A DNA stretch of 37,609 bases from a virus. Position 1 is the stretch's first letter. Each line of letters begins with the position of its first letter. The notes below the pieces were generated by a model that saw only the letters and a program-made list of their open reading frames with translations, was not told the DNA's origin and ran no database searches. Positions 1 to 5,724 of the stretch are shown here, piece after piece. The stretch spans positions 1-37,609 of IMG/VR virus record IMGVR_UViG_3300047496_000347. One strand, 5' to 3'. Made by a program: the position numbers and the translations under genes.

Positions 1-99
1 AGAGCCTTTTTGAAAAAGGGTCATATCGCGTAGTATGATATTGCCCCACTTAGGAATTTTGAGTGAAAACGTTGCGAGAAGTGAATTTTTGTTAATTGG
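1..99. repeat. 99-bp direct terminal repeat, left copy
   Basis: Bases 1-99 are identical to 37492-37590. The SpoVG-like reading frame passes through the repeat without a break. This is what an assembler leaves when a circular or circularly permuted molecule is linearised, though a genuine short terminal redundancy would look the same. Confidence 0.95.
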
Positions 100-120
100 C
101 TTGAAATTTAGGACTTCCAT
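1..120 (-). CDS. SpoVG-like protein, 5' part (gene crosses the contig junction)
   Basis: N-terminal 40 codons of a gene that continues, through the 99-bp terminal repeat, into 37491-37276. The ATG is at 120-118 and is preceded by a GGAGG ribosome-binding site at 131-127. The joined product is 111 residues. It shows the SpoVG plan: a short beta-rich start, a RDMTLFQKG..WISFPSRQ core comparable to the DIRVIDG..VAMPSKR core of SpoVG, and a helical tail. SpoVG proteins are small nucleic-acid-binding regulators. Here it lies downstream of the initiator gene and upstream of the RusA-like gene, so a role in replication or early regulation is inferred. The family call rests on remembered motif similarity only. 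Confidence 0.6.
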   Translation of the reverse strand, partial: MEVLNFKPINKNSLLATFSLKIPKWGNIILRDMTLFQKGS

Positions 121-211
121 TGAAAACCTCCATATTTTGAATAGGACATTATTTTTTCATTTAGCCATCGTTCCATACACCCCCCATCCGGATGATTGAT
201 TGTATTCAATT

Positions 212-475
212 CTAGATGCCTTCATGATGCTTTTCTGTTAATGCCTTAATGTCGTCTTTAGCTTTTAGCAAAATTCCGCTGATTAGTTTTTCAATCATAG
301 GATAATGAACTTCCATAGCATCAAAGGCGTGATCGGTTATGTGTTTATTGATTTCCTCTTCATATTTGCTTAAAATCCATGGAATTTGGGTGTTAAAAGC
401 TTCGTAAATAATTTCTTCAACTTCCGTACTTAACCAAACTTGTTCACCGAATTCCTGCAATTCTTTATCAATCAT
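212..475 (-). CDS. hypothetical protein (87 aa) of the replication operon
   Basis: Unrecognised acidic, largely helical protein without Cys motifs or membrane segment. It starts 8 bp after the end of the initiator gene, and its AGGAG site (485-481) overlaps that gene's stop codon, so the two are co-transcribed and probably coupled. A 91-bp gap separates it from the SpoVG-like gene. Its helical, WxL-type composition resembles the small soluble proteins of the 33-35 kb operon, but no clear alignment can be made by eye. Function unknown. Confidence 0.7.
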   Translation of the reverse strand: MIDKELQEFGEQVWLSTEVEEIIYEAFNTQIPWILSKYEEEINKHITDHAFDAMEVHYPMIEKLISGILLKAKDDIKALTEKHHEGI

Positions 476-483
476 ATTTTCTC

Positions 484-1401
484 CTATTTGATTTTAAGTT
501 TTCTTACTAAACCGTCGAGCTGGTCTTCAAAACCATTTTCGTTTAATTTAACTTCATGGTAACCCTGGCCATGGAGCGCGGTAAAACTAATCGCTTTTTC
601 CGAGATATTACACTCGTATCCGCTGTATTGCTCCCCGTTCTTAAACTTCTCGAGAGCTCTGGTTTTATTATTTGTAAGTCTATCTATTTTAGGGTTTTGT
701 AGCATTTCTGCCAAGAGTTGATTCCATTTAAGTTTCATGTAGGTTGGTTTATGCACGTGTTTCTGCCAAAAATGATGTTTGTGAGCAAATTTAAACATTG
801 CCCGAACTTTGTCTTCCCCGTGATTTTTTAACATAGCACCCATCGCAGATTTCTGCTGTTTGGTGTCTTTTAGCGAATCTTGATCGAGTTCAGGTAAAAT
901 TGAAAGAAGTGAAGATTTAAAATCAGCAAGGAGCGAAGCGACTTGCGGGTCTTCTTGTTCTTTCTTCTTTATTTCTTTATTTCTTGTTCTTTCTTCTTCG
1001 TCGTTGCTCAGTCGTTGTTCAGTCGTTGTTCGGTCGTTGATTCGGTCGTTGATGATGTTTGAATTTATATCGTAAATATCTGAATTTATTAACTTTACCT
1101 TTGTGCCTGAGGTCGTTGATCCAGTCGTTGAATTTTTGCGAGTTCTGTTTGTCTCGACAATATTGATAAAATTCATTTGACACAACTTAGCTTTTGCAGT
1201 GCGATATTCTTGTTCAGTAAATTTTAATGTTTTCCAATCACCAATATAACATTCTCCAATTTGTAAACCATCGGGATTACCATCATATCTTCGAGCGCGG
1301 ATTGAAATTAAAGTTAGTAAAAGAAATGCATTAGGATGTTTTTGAAGTAAATATTCTGTATCTTGAGATCTTTTGAGTTTTATGAAACCATTATCTGACA
1401 T
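484..1401 (-). CDS. phage replication initiator, lambda O type
   Basis: 305 residues. Residues 1-100 look like the winged-helix domain found at the N-terminus of phage initiators: GFIKL start, helices with LLTLISIRARR, a GECYIGDW turn, a recognition-helix-like FTEQEYRTAKAKL and a wing ending in TKVKLINSD. A low-complexity charged linker (about 110-150) follows. A C-terminal domain then has the FWQKHVHKP...KWNQLLAEM signature common to RepO-like proteins. The linker DNA carries the iteron array at 1000-1132, as lambda O carries ori. An in-frame TTG lies 6 bp upstream (1407) with AAGGA close by; the ATG at 1401 is preferred but not certain. It probably melts the origin and recruits the host helicase; no phage helicase or polymerase is visible. 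Confidence 0.75.
   Translation of the reverse strand: MSDNGFIKLKRSQDTEYLLQKHPNAFLLLTLISIRARRYDGNPDGLQIGECYIGDWKTLKFTEQEYRTAKAKLCQMNFINIVETNRTRKNSTTGSTTSGTKVKLINSDIYDINSNIINDRINDRTTTEQRLSNDEEERTRNKEIKKKEQEDPQVASLLADFKSSLLSILPELDQDSLKDTKQQKSAMGAMLKNHGEDKVRAMFKFAHKHHFWQKHVHKPTYMKLKWNQLLAEMLQNPKIDRLTNNKTRALEKFKNGEQYSGYECNISEKAISFTALHGQGYHEVKLNENGFEDQLDGLVRKLKIK
1000..1132. repeat. iteron array in the initiator gene (candidate replication origin)
   Basis: The heptamer GTCGTTG (CAACGAC on the coding strand) starts at 1000, 1011, 1022, 1033, 1045, 1112 and 1124. Spacing is 11, 11, 11, 12, 67 and 12 bp, close to one helical turn. Because 11 is not a multiple of three, the repeats fall in different codon frames, so the repetition is in the DNA and not the protein. 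An AT-rich stretch (1054-1110) separates the two clusters, and a strongly strand-biased pyrimidine/AT tract (about 955-999) flanks the array. This matches the lambda-type origin: initiator-binding iterons inside the initiator gene next to an easily melted segment. Confidence 0.75.
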
Positions 1402-1415
1402 AGGCAACTTTTCCT

Positions 1416-1444
1416 TTGCAAAAAAAGAAAGAGCTGACTACTAT
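1416..1444 (+). promoter_or_regulatory. possible rightward promoter between initiator gene and upstream ORF
   Basis: TTGCAA (1416-1421) and TACTAT (1439-1444) are separated by 17 bp. Transcription would begin near 1451 and end at the terminator at 1476-1507, giving a very short RNA that diverges from the initiator gene. The match is moderate (4/6 in each box). Confidence 0.35.
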
Positions 1445-1450
1445 GAGAAG

Positions 1451-1507
1451 TATTGTGTGGCTTTTCATAGAGTCGAACCCGAGCTTACTACTCGGGTTTC
1501 TTTTTTT
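1451..1507 (+). ncRNA. candidate short RNA, OOP-like in position
   Basis: No coding sequence fits here, yet the plus strand has a putative promoter (1416-1444) and a perfect terminator hairpin ending in seven T (1476-1507). An extra 10-bp stem (1441-1450 with 1461-1470) would be included if the transcript starts earlier. In lambda, the OOP RNA is likewise made from just upstream of O and runs away from it. Here the RNA would run toward, but stop before, the 3' end of the 1547-1846 gene. Entirely inferred. Confidence 0.35.
1476..1507 (+). terminator. intrinsic terminator (plus strand)
   Basis: Eight-base-pair stem AACCCGAG/CTCGGGTT (1476-1483 and 1491-1498) with a 7-nt loop, followed by TC and seven T. 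The minus strand has no T-run after the stem, so the signal is directional. No plus-strand gene lies upstream of it. Confidence 0.8.
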
Positions 1508-1546
1508 CGACACTCTACACTTAAGATTCATTTATCGTCAACTTTT

Positions 1547-1846
1547 TCATTGCAAGTGGTTGCTAAGGCATATGTGGATGTGTTTTTTGTATGGTTTGTT
1601 GGTAATGTAATTCAATCCTAGTGGTATCAGGTGGATTCTTCGCTCATCAATTTCTGTGGAAACGACATAGCCAAGCTCCTCTAATATAGGAATGGCCGCA
1701 TCTTCAGAAAAGATATCGATGAATTCCGCATACTTATCATAGCGGATGTAGTGCTCGCAGATATATTCATACTCAGTTAAGAGATTAGGGTGCTGCTCTC
1801 TTAGATGATCCCTGCAGGCGCTACAATATGTTACGAAGGTTAACAT
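1547..1846 (-). CDS. hypothetical protein (99 aa)
   Basis: Unrecognised protein beginning MLTFVTYCSACRDHL, with a CxxC pair near the N-terminus that could bind a metal, then helical segments and a C-terminal beta-rich stretch. The ATG at 1846 overlaps the stop of the 1840-2142 gene, so the two are translationally coupled. A GAGG site precedes the start. The position directly upstream of the initiator suggests a part in replication or its control; nothing in the sequence proves it. Confidence 0.65.
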   Translation of the reverse strand: MLTFVTYCSACRDHLREQHPNLLTEYEYICEHYIRYDKYAEFIDIFSEDAAIPILEELGYVVSTEIDERRIHLIPLGLNYITNKPYKKHIHICLSNHLQ

Positions 1847-2142
1847 TCAAGAAAGTCCTCATCGGCGCGACAAACAATATCTTCCCAGCCGGTGACTTCG
1901 ATATATATTTTATCCTTTGTCTCTTCAACAGAAATCAAACCTTCCTTGACGAGTAATAAAAGATCGTGACGAAATTTAGTTTTTGATTTAAGATATTCGA
2001 AGTTGATGTCTTTATGAGAGACATATAACTTATTTTCAGAGTTCTTATTACTCCAGAGCTGTACATAGGTTGATCCAGCTGCGGGGCAATGATCGAGAAC
2101 GGCCATTAGATAGAAAGGAGGTGGCAACTTCACTTTGGACAT
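1840..2142 (-). CDS. hypothetical wHTH-like protein (100 aa), first gene of the replication operon
   Basis: Residues 45-85 (helix, KTKFRHDLLLLVKEGLIS, then a beta pair KIYIEVTGWEDI) resemble a winged helix, so DNA binding is plausible but unproven. Begins at ATG 2142 with GAGGAA upstream. It is the first gene of the leftward operon leading to the initiator; no convincing promoter was found between 2143 and 2320. Its stop overlaps the start of the next gene. Confidence 0.65.
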   Translation of the reverse strand: MSKVKLPPPFYLMAVLDHCPAAGSTYVQLWSNKNSENKLYVSHKDINFEYLKSKTKFRHDLLLLVKEGLISVEETKDKIYIEVTGWEDIVCRADEDFLEC

Positions 2143-2180
2143 ATTCCTCGATATTAAAATTTAAATTCTGTGTATTCCTA

Positions 2181-2215
2181 GGGTCACCCAACGATGAATT
2201 GGGTGGCCTGTTTTT
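2181..2215 (+). terminator. intrinsic terminator (plus strand)
   Basis: Ten-base-pair stem GGTCACCCAA/TTGGGTGGCC (2182-2191 and 2199-2208, one G-T pair) with a 7-nt loop, followed by TGTTTTT. It lies just upstream of the leftward replication operon and again has no plus-strand gene feeding it. Confidence 0.7.
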
Positions 2216-2319
2216 ATTTAAGGGGTTTTGCTATTTCCCGCAAGAACGAAATGTTAAAAATATCTCTTTACTGTAAACAGAGGTATGATTACTTTGAAGT
2301 TAGGTAATAATGGAGGGAT

Positions 2320-2430
2320 ATGGATAAAGAATTTCTAGTGTCTGTCTTATCCGTTGCATGTTTTGCAGTAATAAGCACAGTGGGTTTTGTGATAATGATG
2401 GCAGCTATTTTTAGCTGGTATTTAGGATGA
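2320..2430 (+). CDS. small one-TM protein (36 aa)
   Basis: Starts MDKEFLVSVLSV and is almost entirely hydrophobic to the terminal SWYLG: one transmembrane helix (about residues 6-32) with a short acidic/basic N-terminus. GGAGG lies 3 bp before the ATG, a rather tight spacing. Small membrane peptides near a lysogeny-type switch are often superinfection or lysis regulators, but nothing here identifies which. Stops 24 bp before the end of the convergent Cro-like gene. Confidence 0.5.
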   Translation: MDKEFLVSVLSVACFAVISTVGFVIMMAAIFSWYLG

Positions 2431-2454
2431 GCTATATGTTGCGGCCGGAGCCGC

Positions 2455-2661
2455 CTAATGTGATTTGTTCGGTTTTTTTGTCTTTAATAAGTCTCTACAC
2501 TTTACTTCTCCTTTTGTGGTATCTTCTATCCTAAGTGCAATTGACAGGCTTGTGTCAGTTCCGCGAATCAGGTTGCCAATGGTGTTTGGGGTGACTTTTA
2601 TCTGTTTTGCAAACCATGCGTTAGACCTATCATTTTTCTTCAACCAATCTTCTAATTTCAT
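2455..2661 (-). CDS. Cro/Cl-type HTH DNA-binding protein (68 aa)
   Basis: Compact helix-turn-helix protein. WFAKQIKVTPNTIGNLIRG (residues 16-34) is the HTH, followed by a LSIALRIEDTTKGEV helix and turn typical of YdaS/Cro-like repressors. The length fits Cro rather than a full CI repressor, and no protease or dimerisation domain is present. It is transcribed leftward from a shared divergent control region (2662-2777), so it most likely represses the rightward exo-bet operon and/or itself. The ribosome-binding site AAAGG is 4 bp before the start. Confidence 0.85.
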   Translation of the reverse strand: MKLEDWLKKNDRSNAWFAKQIKVTPNTIGNLIRGTDTSLSIALRIEDTTKGEVKCRDLLKTKKPNKSH

Positions 2662-2699
2662 AAAACCTTTATTTTAATTTGTATTTTTCGTGAATTTTA

Positions 2700-2737
2700 T
2701 TGCATTAAATATACAGTTTAATATACGATATACGCAA
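2700..2737. promoter_or_regulatory. divergent overlapping promoters and likely operator
   Basis: Rightward: TTGCAT (2700-2705), 16 bp, TATACG (2722-2727). Leftward: TTGCGT (complement of 2732-2737), 18 bp, TATATT (complement of 2708-2713). The two promoters lie face to face over the same bases, so RNA polymerase can hold only one. Three ATATAC elements (2710, 2721 and 2727 region) lie inside and are natural binding sites for the adjacent HTH protein. Confidence 0.5.
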
Positions 2738-2777
2738 GATGTTACGGATTCCGTGCATTCAAGTCAAGGAGAAGATT

Positions 2778-2954
2778 ATGGAGAATTACATGGAAGAGCT
2801 TGTTTTCTTAGGAAAGCAGAAACAACTAGAGAATTACATTCAAAAAAATACTTATATTGATGTATGTAATGAAGTTGATCATCTAGTCTGGCAACAAGGT
2901 TGTTTAGAATCGGAAATAAATAAGCTTAAGATGGTTCTAGAAGGAGGTAGTTAA
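2778..2954 (+). CDS. hypothetical protein (58 aa), early rightward operon
   Basis: Small helical protein (MENYMEELVFLGKQKQLENY...) with a likely coiled coil at both ends. The start at 2778 is chosen because AAGGAG lies 6 bp upstream. An upstream in-frame ATG at 2739 lacks any ribosome-binding site and falls in the promoter. Function unknown; first gene of the operon that leads to exo and bet. Confidence 0.65.
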   Translation: MENYMEELVFLGKQKQLENYIQKNTYIDVCNEVDHLVWQQGCLESEINKLKMVLEGGS

Positions 2955-2958
2955 GACA

Positions 2959-3147
2959 ATGAATAATTATATAGAAAAGGCTGAGATTCCAACCTTGCAC
3001 GGAGCGGAGATCATCAGCCTAGATAAAACGATATTATCTGCCAGGAAGAATATAGAGGAAGATGATTTTGTGGAAGAACTAAATCCATGTGGATGTAGTT
3101 ATGGCTGCATGGACTGCCTAGGCATGTCCTGGGGGGATTTTATATGA
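2959..3147 (+). CDS. hypothetical Cys-rich protein (62 aa)
   Basis: The C-terminal half holds CGCSYGCMDCLGM, a CxCxxxCxxC cluster that could hold zinc or an Fe-S centre; the N-terminal half is acidic. An AAGGAGG site in the tail of the preceding gene serves it. The stop overlaps the exonuclease start by 4 bp (ATGA), indicating translational coupling with exo. A metal-bound helper of the recombination pair is a guess; the family is not recognised. Confidence 0.65.
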   Translation: MNNYIEKAEIPTLHGAEIISLDKTILSARKNIEEDDFVEELNPCGCSYGCMDCLGMSWGDFI

Positions 3148-3710
3148 ATGATCATGAGACATTTGAAAATTATATCCGGGTTACAGATGTGCTATCTCCC
3201 TTTTCCGGTCTTAGATATGTAGACCCAGAAGTACTTAGGAATGCGGCAGAGAGGGGATCTCGCGTTCATGATATATGCACAGGGCTTTGTAAAAATAATG
3301 AGCCTGTTTTTATGAGTCCTGAGTGGGAAGGATATATAGAGAGCTTTAGAAAATGGCTTCCTGGCAAGGTTTTAGGGCCATTATCTGAAAGGCTTTACTG
3401 CGATAAATACAAGATCACAGGCGAGTTTGATTGTATGTATGTAGAAGAAGGTGGCTATGTCTTGGTAGACTGGAAAACGCCTGCCCAGCCTAGCAAGACG
3501 TGGCCTTTACAAGGTTCTGCATATAGTTACCTAGCTCGGATGGCGGGATATGATATTAAGCGAATTGAGTTTGTGAAGCTTGATAAAACAGGCAAAGAGC
3601 CCAAAGTGTACGCATATCTCGAACACTTCGAAGTATTTTTGAAGTGTTTAGACGTATACAAGATGTTTTTTCACACAGATAAAGAACAGATTAATATAGA
3701 GGACCTATAA
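3144..3710 (+). CDS. PD-(D/E)XK exonuclease (RecB/lambda Exo-like)
   Basis: 188 residues with the PD-(D/E)XK core: GEFD (93-96, acidic ligand D96), then VDWKT (108-112, with D109 and K111), and the helix-borne Q123 in a QGSAYSYL helix, as in phage and Cas4/RecB-like exonucleases. An upstream RGSRVHD helix supplies the His often seen at the mouth of this fold. It is encoded directly before bet, so it should resect double-stranded DNA ends to give 3' overhangs that the annealase coats (a SynExo pair). Shorter than lambda Exo (226 aa), like many phage single-domain versions. Confidence 0.85.
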   Translation: MNDHETFENYIRVTDVLSPFSGLRYVDPEVLRNAAERGSRVHDICTGLCKNNEPVFMSPEWEGYIESFRKWLPGKVLGPLSERLYCDKYKITGEFDCMYVEEGGYVLVDWKTPAQPSKTWPLQGSAYSYLARMAGYDIKRIEFVKLDKTGKEPKVYAYLEHFEVFLKCLDVYKMFFHTDKEQINIEDL

Positions 3711-3739
3711 AAAAAGAGAGCCGGAAGGATAACCGGCTC
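3709..3739 (-). terminator. intrinsic terminator (minus strand) between exo and bet
   Basis: Stem GAGCCGG/CCGGCTC (3718-3724 and 3733-3739) with a 7-nt loop; on the minus strand it is followed by CTC and seven T. It faces against the rightward exo-bet operon, so it would stop antisense transcripts arriving from the leftward genes near 4.5-5.1 kb. It is not a plus-strand terminator because no T-run follows on that strand. Confidence 0.7.
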
Positions 3740-3815
3740 CCCAAAACAAAACTATAAGGTTGCACGAAACAACCTCCTTTTAGAATACGAATAAACATAT
3801 GTCAAGGAGAATTTT

Positions 3816-4553
3816 ATGAGTTTAACATTAAGACAAAACTTTCAATGTATGGAATTTACAGAAGATAAGCTCCAGTTACTAAAAAATACTGTTTGTAAAG
3901 GATCTTCAGATGCTGAATTACAGCTATTTACTCACATTTGTAATCGAACTGGTTTAGATCCTTTTGCTAAGCAAATCTATGCAATTAAACGTGGCGATAC
4001 TATGACCATACAAACATCCATTGATGGTTATAGATTAATTGCTGAGAGAACTAGGGGCTATGCTCCTGGGCGTCAACCAGACTTTGTTATGAGCGATGGG
4101 AAATTAATTTCTGCTACAGCATATATTCGTAAACAAACGGATGATGGCACTTGGCATGAAGTAGCGGCGACAGCTTTTTTTGATGAATATGTGCAAAGAG
4201 ATCGGACAGGTGCTCCTATGCAATTCTGGAAAAAAATGCCTCACACTATGCTTGCGAAGTGTGCAGAAGCGTTAGCTTTGAGAAAAGCATTTCCTGCGGA
4301 CTTTTCGGGTATCTATACTCGAGAAGAAATGGCACAAGCTGAAAATGTTGAAGAGGCTTCTGTAATAGATCTAGAAGGGTATTTACAAACTTGGGGAGAT
4401 GAGAAAGAGCAGTTTCAAAAGTTTATGGAATCAATAATGACTTCATATAAATGGAATGAGACTAAAACGTTACAACAGTTGATGAAAGATCCTGTTTATA
4501 CAAAATCATCTTTTGAGAAGTGGATGCAGAAGCAGATCACGCAGGTAGCTTAA
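3816..4553 (+). CDS. bet: Bet-family single-strand annealing recombinase
   Basis: 245 residues, clear phage recombination protein Bet. LFTHICNRTGLDPFAKQIY (about 36-55), TIQTSIDGYRLIAER and the later WKKMPHTMLAKCAEALALRKAFP helix are the family signatures; length is close to lambda beta (261 aa). It anneals complementary single strands exposed by the neighbouring exonuclease and may help concatemer formation for packaging. A good AAGGAG site lies 8 bp before the ATG. The C-terminal 60 residues, predicted to bind partner proteins, are divergent. Stop codon overlaps the end of the opposing lipoprotein gene. Confidence 0.95.
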   Translation: MSLTLRQNFQCMEFTEDKLQLLKNTVCKGSSDAELQLFTHICNRTGLDPFAKQIYAIKRGDTMTIQTSIDGYRLIAERTRGYAPGRQPDFVMSDGKLISATAYIRKQTDDGTWHEVAATAFFDEYVQRDRTGAPMQFWKKMPHTMLAKCAEALALRKAFPADFSGIYTREEMAQAENVEEASVIDLEGYLQTWGDEKEQFQKFMESIMTSYKWNETKTLQQLMKDPVYTKSSFEKWMQKQITQVA

Positions 4554-4696
4554 GCATGATCTTCGAAATCCTCCAAGGATGTCTCTATTATAAGAGAGTC
4601 CTTGGATATTTCTTCAGCTTCTTCTATGATTGCTGGCATACTCCCACACGCTGTTATTAGCATGAGAAGTACATAAAGAATCATGATGTACATCAT
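4550..4696 (-). CDS. small lipoprotein (48 aa), possible lysis protein
   Basis: Begins MMYIMILYVLLMLITACGS: a hydrophobic signal with lipobox ITAC and the lipidated Cys at residue 17. A 31-residue acidic, helical tail follows. The ATG overlaps the stop of the 4693-4908 gene by 4 bp, and the end overlaps the bet stop on the other strand. Size and plan recall Rz1 outer-membrane spanin lipoproteins and colicin-lysis lipoproteins, though Rz1 is usually Pro-rich and nested in Rz, neither of which is true here. Lysis function is inferred from architecture only. Confidence 0.6.
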   Translation of the reverse strand: MMYIMILYVLLMLITACGSMPAIIEEAEEISKDSLIIETSLEDFEDHA

Positions 4697-4908
4697 TGAG
4701 GGCAAGCTTTTGTTGAGATTCTAGGATCATCGGCAAAATAGCCACCATCTCTTCCTTGGATGCCTTCAATATAATCCACAGTTGCTTTTTTTCGATCTGA
4801 TTGTTCTTTTAAATGTAAGGATTCCTCGAAAGGAGACATCTTCATTGGGTTGCTTCCGAACTGGAATTCTTTATGTCTTTCTAATGCTTTTTTTGGGCTG
4901 TATGACAT
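4693..4908 (-). CDS. hypothetical protein (71 aa)
   Basis: Short, basic and Ser/Pro-containing N-terminus (MSYSPKKALERHKEF), then a polar helix; not recognised. The start shares a base with the upstream gene's stop (TAATG), and the stop overlaps the lipoprotein start (ATGA), so all three leftward genes from 5060 to 4550 form one coupled unit. AAGGAA precedes the start. Confidence 0.6.
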   Translation of the reverse strand: MSYSPKKALERHKEFQFGSNPMKMSPFEESLHLKEQSDRKKATVDYIEGIQGRDGGYFADDPRISTKACPQ

Positions 4909-5060
4909 TATTTCTTTCCTTTCTTTTTAGGAATTTTTGCACCAGCTTTGCGTGCTACGTTTAACGCAATGGCAACGGCTTGTTTCTGAGGATGTGTTTT
5001 AGCTTCTTCTTTAATATTTTTTGATATAGTCTTTTTAGAAGTACCTTTAAGGAGCGGCAT
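4908..5060 (-). CDS. small Lys-rich protein, DUF6496-like (50 aa)
   Basis: Strongly basic: starts MPLLKGTSKKTISKN and contains QKQAVAIALNVARKAGAKIP followed by a KKKGKK tail. The QKQAVAIAL...RKAG signature is shared by many tiny phage and bacterial proteins grouped as DUF6496, function unknown (nucleic-acid binding is plausible from charge). GAGG lies 8 bp before the ATG. The start codon overlaps the start codon of the divergent HNH gene (shared CATG at 5058-5061). Confidence 0.7.
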   Translation of the reverse strand: MPLLKGTSKKTISKNIKEEAKTHPQKQAVAIALNVARKAGAKIPKKKGKK

Positions 5061-5610
5061 GATAAAACCTCATAATGTTAAATGTTTGTATTGCGAAACA
5101 ACTTTGTATGTTCCTAGATTTAGATTGAAAACATTCAAATATTGCTCGCGTAAATGTAAAAATAAATGCAATACAATTAGAATAAAAGCTAATTGTGCAA
5201 TATGTTCTAAAACTTTCACACATATTTCTTCTAGATGCAATAAAGCAAAATATTGTTCTCGAAAGTGTTATCATCGCTCTCAAATCGGACGAGGTTCTAT
5301 TGAAAATTTTTGCAAACATTGCAATAAATCTTTTTATGATAGTCCTTGTAAAAAGCGAATTTATTGTTCTAAATTTTGCGTTAACAAAGAGGAAAAATCT
5401 CTTTTCAAACCCACATATTCTACAGTTCGAAAAATGATGATAAGAAGAAATATGATTCAAAAATGCAATATATGTGGATATGAAGAAGTTAAAGATATTC
5501 TTGGAGTTCATCATAAAGATGGGAATAGAAAAAATAATGAAATTAAAAATTTGATGATTGTTTGTCCGTTGTGTCATTCACTAATCCATCATAAGCATAT
5601 TGTGCATTGA
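5059..5610 (+). CDS. HNH endonuclease with zinc-ribbon repeats
   Basis: 183 residues. The N-terminal two thirds carry repeated Cys pairs (C9/C12, C29/C33, C46/C49, C66/C70, C85/C88, C103/C107) typical of zinc-ribbon DNA-binding homing nucleases. The C-terminal HNH/zinc core has C136-x2-C139, the HH at 151-152, conserved Asn residues after it, and C169-x2-C172. AAGGAG lies 4 bp before the ATG, which overlaps the opposing gene's ATG. More AT-rich than its neighbours and wedged between two coupled gene sets, it looks like a free-standing homing endonuclease insertion. A packaging-associated HNH is less likely because the terminase is far away. Confidence 0.85.
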   Translation: MIKPHNVKCLYCETTLYVPRFRLKTFKYCSRKCKNKCNTIRIKANCAICSKTFTHISSRCNKAKYCSRKCYHRSQIGRGSIENFCKHCNKSFYDSPCKKRIYCSKFCVNKEEKSLFKPTYSTVRKMMIRRNMIQKCNICGYEEVKDILGVHHKDGNRKNNEIKNLMIVCPLCHSLIHHKHIVH

Positions 5611-5635
5611 TAAATGCGTTTTCTCGCAATATAGC
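5607..5635 (+). promoter_or_regulatory. sigma70-like promoter candidate for the 5725 gene
   Basis: TTGATA (5607-5612), 17-bp spacer, TATAGC (5630-5635), overlapping the last codons of the HNH gene. The following 90 bp up to the start of the next gene are extremely AT-rich. Confidence 0.45.
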
Positions 5636-5724
5636 AAAAAAAAATTATGATGCAACTGAAATATAATTATTATTTTAATTTAACATGTTCTATATGTGAC
5701 TTGAAAGGTTAAATGGAGGTAAAT

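Noticed and set aside
1000-1132. GTCGTTG series as a CRISPR array
   Set aside because: Units are only 7-11 bp with no unique spacers of 25-40 bp, and they lie in a coding sequence.
1373-1621. Two overlapping plus-strand ORFs between the initiator and the 1547 gene
   Set aside because: They run through a terminator hairpin, lack ribosome-binding sites and have unlikely protein composition.
5047-5577. 176-codon minus-strand frame over the HNH gene
   Set aside because: It is the shadow of the Cys/Lys-rich HNH gene; the plus-strand product has a full HNH and zinc-ribbon pattern and a good ribosome-binding site.
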